A DNA stretch of 64,000 bases from Planctomycetia bacterium (lineage in GTDB: Bacteria > Planctomycetota > Planctomycetia > Gemmatales > HRBIN36), in NCBI GenBank assembly GCA_016795155.1, contig JAEUIE010000015.1:1-64000 (forward strand), in the 5' to 3' direction. Position numbers and translations under genes: made by a program. Positions 28,135 to 35,824 of the stretch are shown piece after piece. The notes beneath the pieces were generated by a model. The model ran no database searches, had not been told where the DNA came from, and saw only the letters and a list, made by a program, of their open reading frames with translations. Within the stretch, counting starts at the first letter, position 1, and each line of letters starts with the position of its first letter.

Positions 28135-28271
28135 GGGACGTTACCGACCTGGCTTTTGGATCCTACCTCGGGTAGGCGTGCAAGCCCCAGATACGAGTGA
28201 ACATCCCACGGGTACTCTTATCGGTTCGTCAAAAGTAGTCACGCATCACGAGAACCGCAGAGTAACGTTCC
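28135..28271 (+). ncRNA. Candidate structured RNA in convergent gap
   Basis: The 225-base interval between two convergent genes contains nested complementary segments. A closing stem pairs 28135-28144 with 28262-28271 (GGGACGTTAC with GTAACGTTCC, one G-U). Inside lie, in order, an arm of GGCTT (28151-28155) with AAGCC (28182-28186) capped by CCTACC-TCG-GGTAGG (28162-28176), a stem ATACGAGT (28191-28198) with ACTCTTAT (28213-28220, one mismatch), and CGGTTC (28222-28227) with GAACCG (28252-28257). Together they form a multi-branch junction. The G-U pair favours the plus strand. No known RNA family, promoter or terminator was recognised; found by eye, so chance folding is not excluded. Confidence 0.3.
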
Positions 28272-28331
28272 ATTCCAAGTAGGATAGCATGTAGAGGTGA
28301 GTTGGGGTAGGTCGGTTTCATCCTGTCAACA

Positions 28332-29294
28332 TTATCCAAACAGATGCTTGGCCCAGCCAGCAGCGCCGATGTAGCCAGCTTTTTCAGCCAGGGATGCATA
28401 CTCTATTCTGGTGTTCTGTGCCGGCACCGGGAATGCAATGCGCAGTATCTGCTCACGAATCTGCTCTAGAAACTTCGGACCGGCAGCGACACTCATTCCG
28501 CCACCAAAAAGAACGATATCTGGATCAATCGTGTGCATCATGCAGGTGGCGCCAACAGCCAGTGAATATGCAGCATCATCTACTATTTTCTTTGCAAGCG
28601 CATCGTTCATCTCAGCTGCCCGAAACAAAGTTCTTGCATTAAGACCTTCTGATTGAACCAACTGGCTGAGCATTGTCGGTGGCGTTGCCTGTATTTCTTC
28701 GGTCATTATTTTTCGTAAAGCCGTTTCACTGGCATAAGCCTCTAGATGGCCAGTATTACCGCAGCCACACATTCTTCCACCAAAAGCCTGGATGACAATG
28801 TGACCAACCTCGGAGCCGTGGCTGTGCTCGCCTTCAATGATCTTTTTGTCCCAGATGATTCCACAGCCAATTCCAGTACCCAGTGTGAACAACACCAGGC
28901 TGCTGCTTCCCTGTCCTGCTCCAGCCCAGAATTCACCGTAGGCAGCAGCGTTGGCATCATTTTGAAAGGCGGTTGGTTTGCCGAGTTTTTTCTGAATGTG
29001 ATCGCGGACTGGAATGTTTCGCAAAGTGGGCATATTGACGGGATGCGTCATGATTCCCTTGGGAATATCCATAAGTCCCGGGGTTGCTACGCCAATGGCC
29101 TTGATGTCGTTTATGCTGACTGTTGCCTTTTCAATCGACTGATGAATAGAGAGTTCAACTTGACTAAGAAACACATCGGCGCCGAGTTCTGATTTTGTCG
29201 GAACGATGGAAATATCTTCTACGGGTTGGCCTTTGTAATCAACCACGCCCGTTTTGATGGTTTGCCCACCAACATCAACACCGATGTAATACAT
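28332..29294 (-). CDS. ROK family sugar kinase
   Basis: ATP-dependent hexose kinase of 320 residues, glucokinase-like. The phosphate-binding DVGGQTIKTGVVD is at the N-terminus, catalytic Asp113 lies in QNDANAAAYGE, and the ROK zinc cluster includes His165 (SEVGH), Cys176 and Cys178 (MCGCGN). The third Cys of the usual CxCGxxGCxE is His183 (TGHLEAY), a conservative change that could still bind zinc. The absence of an N-terminal helix-turn-helix rules out a NagC-type repressor. It is the last gene of a nine-gene run and lies 28 bases downstream of the PfkB kinase. Confidence 0.9.
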   Translation of the reverse strand: MYYIGVDVGGQTIKTGVVDYKGQPVEDISIVPTKSELGADVFLSQVELSIHQSIEKATVSINDIKAIGVATPGLMDIPKGIMTHPVNMPTLRNIPVRDHIQKKLGKPTAFQNDANAAAYGEFWAGAGQGSSSLVLFTLGTGIGCGIIWDKKIIEGEHSHGSEVGHIVIQAFGGRMCGCGNTGHLEAYASETALRKIMTEEIQATPPTMLSQLVQSEGLNARTLFRAAEMNDALAKKIVDDAAYSLAVGATCMMHTIDPDIVLFGGGMSVAAGPKFLEQIREQILRIAFPVPAQNTRIEYASLAEKAGYIGAAGWAKHLFG

Positions 29295-29322
29295 GACTGT
29301 AATCCTGGTGGAAAACCGAGTG

Positions 29323-30282
29323 TTACCATTCTGTGATGTTCAGTTGGTTGTGTCGAAGGAATATCTGGCATTCATTCTTCGTAAAGACGCTCGAAGTGGT
29401 GCCGACGGCACGAACGCAGGATGCACCAAGTGCGCTGGCTAATGAGAGACATCCTCGCTCATCCAGTCCTTCGATCATTCCAGTAATATACCCTGCATCA
29501 AATGCGTCGCCACTGCCAGAGCCATCCACATACTCGACCTGATAAATTCCAGACTTTAATCTCACATGCTTGTTGACCAGCACGGCACCCTGCTTTCCAC
29601 ACGTGATTACTACGGTTTTGGCTCCCATCTGATGGAATTCCTGAGCCTGCCTGCACGGTTCAGTAGTAGAAAGGATGATGGCGGCTTCATCTTCGTTGGG
29701 CAGGAAGACATCTACCCATGGCAGGAGTAAATTCAGCTTCGAGATGTATTCTCCAGGGTAAGGAATGCCAACATCCAGGACGGTTATGATGCCTTTGTCT
29801 TGCGCGGTGCGAAATAACTTTGACAGCCCGGATTGTTCCAGACCAGGCATGAGCAGGTAGCCACCTACATACAGAACTTTAATTCCATCAAGAAGGGCGT
29901 GAGAGATGTCGTTCGCAGTAAGGTGGGCATTAGCGCCGAAGGTATGCACAAATCGTCTATCTTCTCCTTTGACATTGATGATCATGGTCTGGCTGGTTTC
30001 AATTCCGGGAGTTTCCAGAATGCTCTCGGTATTAACGTTTGCACTCAGGAGAATTTCGCGGACTACCTTGCCGAACAGATCGTTGCCAACTCTGCCTACG
30101 ACAGATGCACGTACTTCCATTTTGGAAAGGTCAACAGCAGTGTTGGCAGCACAGCCACCGCTGGTTAACAGCATGGAATCAGCCAAAACCAGTTCGCCAG
30201 CTCGGGGGAGATGATTGATAGGTGTACAGACATGGTCGGCGACGATAATACCAACACACAGGACTTCAATGTTACTGTTCAT
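29323..30282 (-). CDS. PfkB family carbohydrate kinase
   Basis: Ribokinase-fold enzyme of 319 residues. The N-terminal GGCAANTAVDLSKM is the first PfkB signature, and DGSGSGDAFDAGYITG is the second, with the catalytic aspartate in GSGDAF. LPNEDEAAIIL shows the family's conserved NxxE. It phosphorylates a sugar or a nucleoside; ribokinase, fructokinase or 2-dehydro-3-deoxygluconokinase cannot be distinguished here. It lies 20 bases downstream of an ABC-2 permease and 28 bases upstream of the ROK kinase, so all are probably co-transcribed. Confidence 0.9.
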   Translation of the reverse strand: MNSNIEVLCVGIIVADHVCTPINHLPRAGELVLADSMLLTSGGCAANTAVDLSKMEVRASVVGRVGNDLFGKVVREILLSANVNTESILETPGIETSQTMIINVKGEDRRFVHTFGANAHLTANDISHALLDGIKVLYVGGYLLMPGLEQSGLSKLFRTAQDKGIITVLDVGIPYPGEYISKLNLLLPWVDVFLPNEDEAAIILSTTEPCRQAQEFHQMGAKTVVITCGKQGAVLVNKHVRLKSGIYQVEYVDGSGSGDAFDAGYITGMIEGLDERGCLSLASALGASCVRAVGTTSSVFTKNECQIFLRHNQLNITEW

Positions 30283-30302
30283 ACCAGGATCCGAGTTGAA
30301 CT

Positions 30303-32120
30303 CTAACTTTTGGCCCGTGCTTCTTCGAACCGTTTTTTCTCGGTGGCATCATCCTCTGCGGCTACACTGGCAGCGATGGCAACATGAAACTCGCTCAGCA
30401 GTGGAATGACAATAGCTGCAATGGTGAATCCAAATGCTCCTACGACAACCAGGAATGGCCAGAGCGCATCACCCCCACCACCGGTGCGAACATTGCCCAC
30501 CATCACATTGGTAATGGCATAGAAAATTCCAACCGGACAAATGATAGACGCAAGCAGCAGAGCTGAACTGGGTTTGTCGCCACTGAGCACCAGCCACAAG
30601 CCGCCAATACCAATGAACAGGAAAAGCAGGAAGTTCGTGATCTGCACTTCGAACCTGCCACCAATCATAATCAGATAAATACACAGGAAGGTGCAGACAA
30701 AAATAAAAAAGACCGTACCGAGACTCATCCCAATCGCCAGTCGAGTATTAACCCGGCTTAAGGCCACATGAATTCCCAGCACAATAATAAATGCTAATAA
30801 AACCAGCATCGTGATGAAGACAAACGAAAATGTTTCCAAAGGTAAATAGCCCTGGTAGCCAAGCCAACCAAGAAATATCAAAGGTGGCAGGATCATTTCC
30901 TTGGTGTTGAAGATAACACCCTTGATTTTCCCGAACAGGAATTCTGCAGGACTTAATTCGGTGACGAGAAGTAATTCCAGTGCACCCAGGTCTCTTTCGG
31001 AGGTAATAGAAGTTACTGCCTGTGCATTGATCAGGATAAAGCTCAACACCATCATGGGCACCAGTGCGTACGCCAGGTCGAAACGTGTTGCGATAGTCGG
31101 AGACTTCAAAGAGGTTACTGCGGACCAGATAAGGAACCCGATGACAACTAAGAAGAGCGCCTTGATGACTAGTGGTTTCCGCCCATAGGCTCGTGTCTTG
31201 ATTTCGCGCCAGGCGATGGGGTTCTCCCATACTTCACGAACTTTACCGGGGGCAGCATGGCGATTTCGGCCTTCCTGCAATTCCTGTTCAGATTCATCTT
31301 CTGAGCCTTCCGGACCTCGACTTTTTTCGTTGCTGGGATTCCAGATACGCAGCATCGCAATGCCGAGAATGTTAAGGAACAGAGAGATTCCCAGCATGGA
31401 GAAAAAGAAGGGCAGACTCTGCAAGCCAAGCAAATGCTGACTGTCTGGAGAAAGTACTCGAATCAAGACACGGTAAGGATTAAGACATTCACGCAGATAC
31501 AGTAAGGCTGATTCGGAAGCAGGAAACACCTGCGAGAGAAATCCAATCGCTTCGACCAGCACCAGATATAAGACAATTCCCAGCACGGTGACGGCTAGCG
31601 TTTGAAATGTTCTATCACGCCAAAGGGCAATCAGGCAACCCAGTGAACCGGCAGCCAGTGCGGAACCGGCAAGAACGAGAAACGCATCAATGACCTGCAG
31701 AAATGTTGTCCCTCCCAGGAGAACTGTTGCCCCGAGTATCGGCAGAGAAGCGATGAGCAGAATGCTGATCTGCATCAGACTACCGAGCAGTTTGCCGAGT
31801 ACCAACTCGTAATTCCGCAGGTCAGTCATCAAAAGCAGAATGAATGTTCTGCGATCTTTTTCCTGTGCGACGGATGCTGCAGCAAAAAGTGAAGAAAAGA
31901 AAATGACGAGGGTTAGTTGCAGGAAACTGAGAAGTTGAAAGAACAGAACGCCAAAATGTGAGTAATCTCCTAAGGTTACCGATTTCCCCCATCCATACAG
32001 TGTCTGCCAGAAAGTAACTCCAGTAACAAGCAGAAGTCCGAGATAAAGACTGCGTAACAAATAATGACGTGAATGACGCGGAACAGTCAGGGCTTCACGG
32101 TTAAAGATGGGGCCAAGCAT
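30303..32120 (-). CDS. ABC-2 type permease, internally duplicated
   Basis: Polytopic membrane protein of 605 residues from the ATG at 32118-32120 (MLGPIFNREALTVPR); the frame extends a little upstream. It contains two ABC-2 half-permease units: in each, a helix leads into an amphipathic coupling segment ending in GK, namely QEKDRRTFILLLMTDLR..LVLGKL (about residues 83-110) and SERDLGALELLLVTELS..FLFGKI (about 385-412). About twelve hydrophobic helices are visible. A charged cytoplasmic loop (EGSEDESEQELQEGRN) separates the halves. It follows the paired permease gene by 60 bases and needs an ATPase, presumably the one encoded at the start of the run. Confidence 0.82.
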   Translation of the reverse strand: MLGPIFNREALTVPRHSRHYLLRSLYLGLLLVTGVTFWQTLYGWGKSVTLGDYSHFGVLFFQLLSFLQLTLVIFFSSLFAAASVAQEKDRRTFILLLMTDLRNYELVLGKLLGSLMQISILLIASLPILGATVLLGGTTFLQVIDAFLVLAGSALAAGSLGCLIALWRDRTFQTLAVTVLGIVLYLVLVEAIGFLSQVFPASESALLYLRECLNPYRVLIRVLSPDSQHLLGLQSLPFFFSMLGISLFLNILGIAMLRIWNPSNEKSRGPEGSEDESEQELQEGRNRHAAPGKVREVWENPIAWREIKTRAYGRKPLVIKALFLVVIGFLIWSAVTSLKSPTIATRFDLAYALVPMMVLSFILINAQAVTSITSERDLGALELLLVTELSPAEFLFGKIKGVIFNTKEMILPPLIFLGWLGYQGYLPLETFSFVFITMLVLLAFIIVLGIHVALSRVNTRLAIGMSLGTVFFIFVCTFLCIYLIMIGGRFEVQITNFLLFLFIGIGGLWLVLSGDKPSSALLLASIICPVGIFYAITNVMVGNVRTGGGGDALWPFLVVVGAFGFTIAAIVIPLLSEFHVAIAASVAAEDDATEKKRFEEARAKS

Positions 32121-32180
32121 ATCAGTCAGTTGATTCCTATGGAAGCAATGTAGCCGGGTATTGGGACAGATGAACAATGC

Positions 32181-34058
32181 TTATGATTTAAGATTATGAA
32201 CCCGTCCGGTGTTGAGGTAGAACCGTTGCAGAGCTAAGAGGAAGAATAATGCCGATAATCCTGCATTAATCACCATTCCCGTAATGACATAGGGCATGAT
32301 TTCATTCCCGGCATTGAGATCAGAGAAATCCATGGAATGCTGGTGATGTGCCAGAAATCCGAACACAAAAGGTGGTGTCATTCCCAGCATGAAGAAGTAG
32401 ACCCCCTGCATACTGCCACTCGACGTCAGCAAGAGCACAAGGCCGACAAATACCCAGTGTAGACCCAGCCAGATGATCAGCCAGAAGACGGTGGTGAGTA
32501 AGGCACGCGTGGTTGATTTCAGTGCTGCACTGAAGTAACATCCCATTGATGCAGCGAAACTGTTGTAAATGAGAAATGCCAGTGTCAGGTAAAGGGTAGA
32601 GCGGAATTCCAACCCCTGAAAGATCAGCCCCAGTAACCAGATGATTCCCAATAGTACATAAGATGAACTGAAGCCCAGCCATGCCCCAAACCACTTCCCG
32701 AAAATGATTTCAAACGTGGTCAGTGGCGTAAGAAGCAATGATTCCAAAGTCTGTTTATCTCGCTCCACGGTGCAGGAATTGGCAGCACGTATCCCCGTTC
32801 CCAGTAGCATCAGGCACATGCAGACGGTACCGGCAATACGGATGTAGATATTCATAGAATCGCTGAGTATGCTCCAGTTCAGACTGGAGCGATTCTGTGC
32901 CATGATGAATATGACAACCACCGGAAACAGAAAACATGCCCAACTGAATCCGGTGATTAATTTCATCATTAAAGATCTGTGCGATTGTCTGGGAACAAGC
33001 CATTCTTTCCAGATCATGGGTTGCCAGTTTCCCAGCGACCAGCGAATTCCTCTTACTCTGGCTGGTTTCTGTTCCTGTATTACTGCTACCGGTACATTCG
33101 ATTTTCTGGACAGCGATTTCGTTCCAATTCTTTTTCTGACATCTCCGTACATCTGTTGGACGAAAATTCGGCGAAGATAAACAATCGAGTAAAGCAGACA
33201 GAGAATTGCAATGATGCCATGAAACAATAAGTAGTTTCGAATGAGGTCGGTAATCGAAGACGCCAGTCGAATTCCTGTCCATGATGTAAAAGCTACTCCT
33301 GGTAAGATTGATGATGAAAAGTAGAGATATGCAGCATGGAATGCATCACCAGCCAGGTAATACTCCGTGAAGTAACAAATCCCCTGAACAAACCACACAT
33401 CGTCTACCAAGTTCCCTGTTGCTCCCAGTCCACCTCTCAAACCTTTTAAAAACATGATGAGCCAACTGAGCAGGAACCCGAATATAAAGTAGCTGACAAC
33501 AATCAGATAGGATCGGATGATACCTTCCCGACTGTGTCGGGCTTGCACGGAGCAGGCAATGCTGACTGCAGCAACGCTCAATACTGTAATGAGAGTTGCG
33601 ATAAACCCATAGAGAAGTAGATCAGGGTCGATGCCACCGAAAAACTGTACAAAAGACAAGACAGGCAGGCCTGCAAGCAGGAACATAACGATGTTTCCCA
33701 CACGTGAAGCCAGCTTGCCGAAGATGATCTCCTGCGAATGCAAATCGGTAGCCAGTAGAAATTCAAGCGTGCGACGCTCTTTCTCTTCGGCAATGGCTGT
33801 ACCGACATAAGCCGGAGTGATCAGCAGCACTAGAAAATATTGAATTACGAGATACGCATAGCTGAATATCTGGGCGAAATCGACCAGTCGCTGCCTGGAG
33901 ACACGTTCCACATTAACGCTACCCAGTTGTTTCACATAGAAGACGTACAGAGTTAGAAACAGAAGCAGGGCAAAGAAAAACCGCATGACAAAGTAACGCG
34001 TGCGGCGTGCGGTGCACACCAGGTCGTATCTCAAAACTGGTCCAAAGATGCGAATCAT
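32181..34058 (-). CDS. ABC-2 type permease, internally duplicated
   Basis: Membrane protein of 625 residues beginning MIRIFGPVLRYDLVCTARRTR, a typical cytoplasmic N-terminus for ABC-2 permeases. Two half-permease units are seen through the repeated motif EEKERRTLEFLLATDL..IIFGKLA (about residues 90-115) and VERDKQTLESLLLTPL..IIFGKWF (about 430-455). The central loop is basic. This is the same architecture as the following gene at 30303-32120, to which it is probably a partner, forming a heterodimeric export channel. The manA stop lies 3 bases upstream. Confidence 0.84.
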   Translation of the reverse strand: MIRIFGPVLRYDLVCTARRTRYFVMRFFFALLLFLTLYVFYVKQLGSVNVERVSRQRLVDFAQIFSYAYLVIQYFLVLLITPAYVGTAIAEEKERRTLEFLLATDLHSQEIIFGKLASRVGNIVMFLLAGLPVLSFVQFFGGIDPDLLLYGFIATLITVLSVAAVSIACSVQARHSREGIIRSYLIVVSYFIFGFLLSWLIMFLKGLRGGLGATGNLVDDVWFVQGICYFTEYYLAGDAFHAAYLYFSSSILPGVAFTSWTGIRLASSITDLIRNYLLFHGIIAILCLLYSIVYLRRIFVQQMYGDVRKRIGTKSLSRKSNVPVAVIQEQKPARVRGIRWSLGNWQPMIWKEWLVPRQSHRSLMMKLITGFSWACFLFPVVVIFIMAQNRSSLNWSILSDSMNIYIRIAGTVCMCLMLLGTGIRAANSCTVERDKQTLESLLLTPLTTFEIIFGKWFGAWLGFSSSYVLLGIIWLLGLIFQGLEFRSTLYLTLAFLIYNSFAASMGCYFSAALKSTTRALLTTVFWLIIWLGLHWVFVGLVLLLTSSGSMQGVYFFMLGMTPPFVFGFLAHHQHSMDFSDLNAGNEIMPYVITGMVINAGLSALFFLLALQRFYLNTGRVHNLKS

Positions 34059-34061
34059 TCT

Positions 34062-35021
34062 CTAAGACGGATGCCAGTGTATTTCGTAAAGAACTGCAGT
34101 AGGCTGCAATTCGAAAGTGCATTGCTTCATCAACGCAGGAATCACGGTTGCATTCCCACGATGGTAAGATGAATCTGTTTCCATGCAAATGATGTCGGAT
34201 TGCCAGGGAATCACTATGGCTGGCGCATGGATTACTACTTGAGAGCAATCGCTCCATTGCCTGATGGAAAAATGACTGTTTTGCACAAGCAGTTTTGCAC
34301 CAGAGGGCTCACTTATGGCGGTTTGCAGTCCAACACCAGTTGGCGATTTACGGGCGCATGCCAACCCGGCTTCTACATGCAACGGGCGGGACTTTCCATC
34401 TGCCTCAGTTCTGCCCCAGTCATCCAGCCGGAATGTAGCATCACTGGACTGCTGAACTTCAAGCAGCATGATGCCTGCCCCAATGGCATGGACTGTGCCC
34501 GGCGGAATTGCATATACCTCACCAATTCGTGGTTCTATTCGATTCAAGCACTCGACTGTTTTTCCCTGTCTCACGGATGCTTCGAATTGCTCCATGCTGC
34601 AATCCTGTTTCAAATCGATGTAAAGAGCGGCATTCTTTTCGACAGATAATACAACCCAGGCTTCTGATTTGCCTCTTTCGCCAGGCGACCAGAGTCTTGA
34701 CTGATCATCATCGGGGTGCACCTGAATGGAAAGATTCTCGGCAGCATCCAGGATTTTGATTAGAATCGGGAAGGGTAAGCTGAATTCCTGACCAACCAAA
34801 TCACGCCCGTGATGCTGGATCAATTGACGGAGTGTCAGATGGTCAACTTGAGAAACAGTTGACTTGCTGTGATGCAGGTGATGATCGCTAAGCAACCAGG
34901 CTTCGCCTACAGGAGATGGGCTCGAGTTGAAGCCATAGAGAGCAGTTAGTTGCTTGCCACCCCAGGGCATCTTGCGCATCCATGGCTGAAAACTGAGAGG
35001 TGATGCGCCAATCACTTCCAC
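34062..35021 (-). CDS. manA: Class I mannose-6-phosphate isomerase
   Basis: Cupin enzyme of 319 residues interconverting fructose-6-phosphate and mannose-6-phosphate, the entry to GDP-mannose. Metal ligands are in IQVHPDDDQS (Gln and His), the Glu of KSEAWVVL, and the later PPGTVHAIGAGIMLLEVQQSSD with the catalytic Arg in FRLDDWGR. It overlaps the ispD gene by 10 bases and lies 3 bases before a permease gene. The protein is of the short type, as in Bacillus, rather than the enteric 390-residue type. Confidence 0.92.
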   Translation of the reverse strand: MEVIGASPLSFQPWMRKMPWGGKQLTALYGFNSSPSPVGEAWLLSDHHLHHSKSTVSQVDHLTLRQLIQHHGRDLVGQEFSLPFPILIKILDAAENLSIQVHPDDDQSRLWSPGERGKSEAWVVLSVEKNAALYIDLKQDCSMEQFEASVRQGKTVECLNRIEPRIGEVYAIPPGTVHAIGAGIMLLEVQQSSDATFRLDDWGRTEADGKSRPLHVEAGLACARKSPTGVGLQTAISEPSGAKLLVQNSHFSIRQWSDCSQVVIHAPAIVIPWQSDIICMETDSSYHRGNATVIPALMKQCTFELQPTAVLYEIHWHPS

Positions 35022-35749
35022 ATGTCCTCTTCAGAAAATGGATGAAATGCGCGTGCTTTGGGTTTGGGTCTTGATTTCAATATGGCATCTGCAAGATATA
35101 AATCTGACTTGGTGGTGATTTTAATGTTCGATGCGTCACTGCTAACCAGTGTTACAGGTACTCCCAGCATTTCAACAAGCTGTGCATCGTCAGTAATATT
35201 GGAATTCATTTTGCGGGACGCATATGCTTTTTCGATAATCTCTTTTCGAAAGACCTGTGGCGTCTGAGCTAACCAGAGATGTTCACGTGTAACGGTGCTT
35301 TCAATACATGAGTTGCCATTATCACGCTTGAGTGTATCAACAATCGGTGATGCCAGGATGGCAGCACCAGTTTCCTGAGCGGTAGAAAAGACCTTGTCAA
35401 TCATATCTGCAGTAGCACAAGGCCTCACCGCATCGTGGATGGCAACATAGTGAAGATCAGGTTGCAGTTTTGCCAGGCCATTGGATACGGAATCTGATCG
35501 TGTGGCTCCCCCTAAAGTCAGCATGACATTCATAAAGGCCATATTGGGGCCATACCGTCTGCGGACATTTTCCTCATCTTCTTCAGCTATCACAAGAATA
35601 GTCTGGACAACGTCTTTTCGACTGATGAAGAGATCTGCGGCACGAAGCCAGACTGCCCTGCCATCAATGTCCGCGTAGGGTTTTTTGACATCGTCTTTGA
35701 ATCGAGAGGACTTGCCAGCGGCAACGAGAATTACACCAAATTTCGACAT
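35012..35749 (-). CDS. ispD: 2-C-methyl-D-erythritol 4-phosphate cytidylyltransferase
   Basis: MEP-pathway enzyme of 245 residues joining CTP and MEP to give CDP-methylerythritol for isoprenoid synthesis. The nucleotide-binding VILVAAGKSSRF (the GxGxR-type loop) is at residues 6-17, with LGGATRSDSVSNGL, VAIHDAVRPCAT and LAQTPQVFRKEII as family landmarks and TDDAQLVE near 188. GGGAG sits 7 bases before the ATG. The usual partner ispF is not present here; instead the gene overlaps manA by 10 bases within the transporter run. A related sugar nucleotidyltransferase is less likely given these motifs. Confidence 0.92.
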   Translation of the reverse strand: MSKFGVILVAAGKSSRFKDDVKKPYADIDGRAVWLRAADLFISRKDVVQTILVIAEEDEENVRRRYGPNMAFMNVMLTLGGATRSDSVSNGLAKLQPDLHYVAIHDAVRPCATADMIDKVFSTAQETGAAILASPIVDTLKRDNGNSCIESTVTREHLWLAQTPQVFRKEIIEKAYASRKMNSNITDDAQLVEMLGVPVTLVSSDASNIKITTKSDLYLADAILKSRPKPKARAFHPFSEEDMWK

Positions 35750-35824
35750 GGCTGGACTCCCTCATCTGGAACTATCCATGATGATATATCATTGGTGACC
35801 GATGAGGGAGAAGAATTCAACAGT

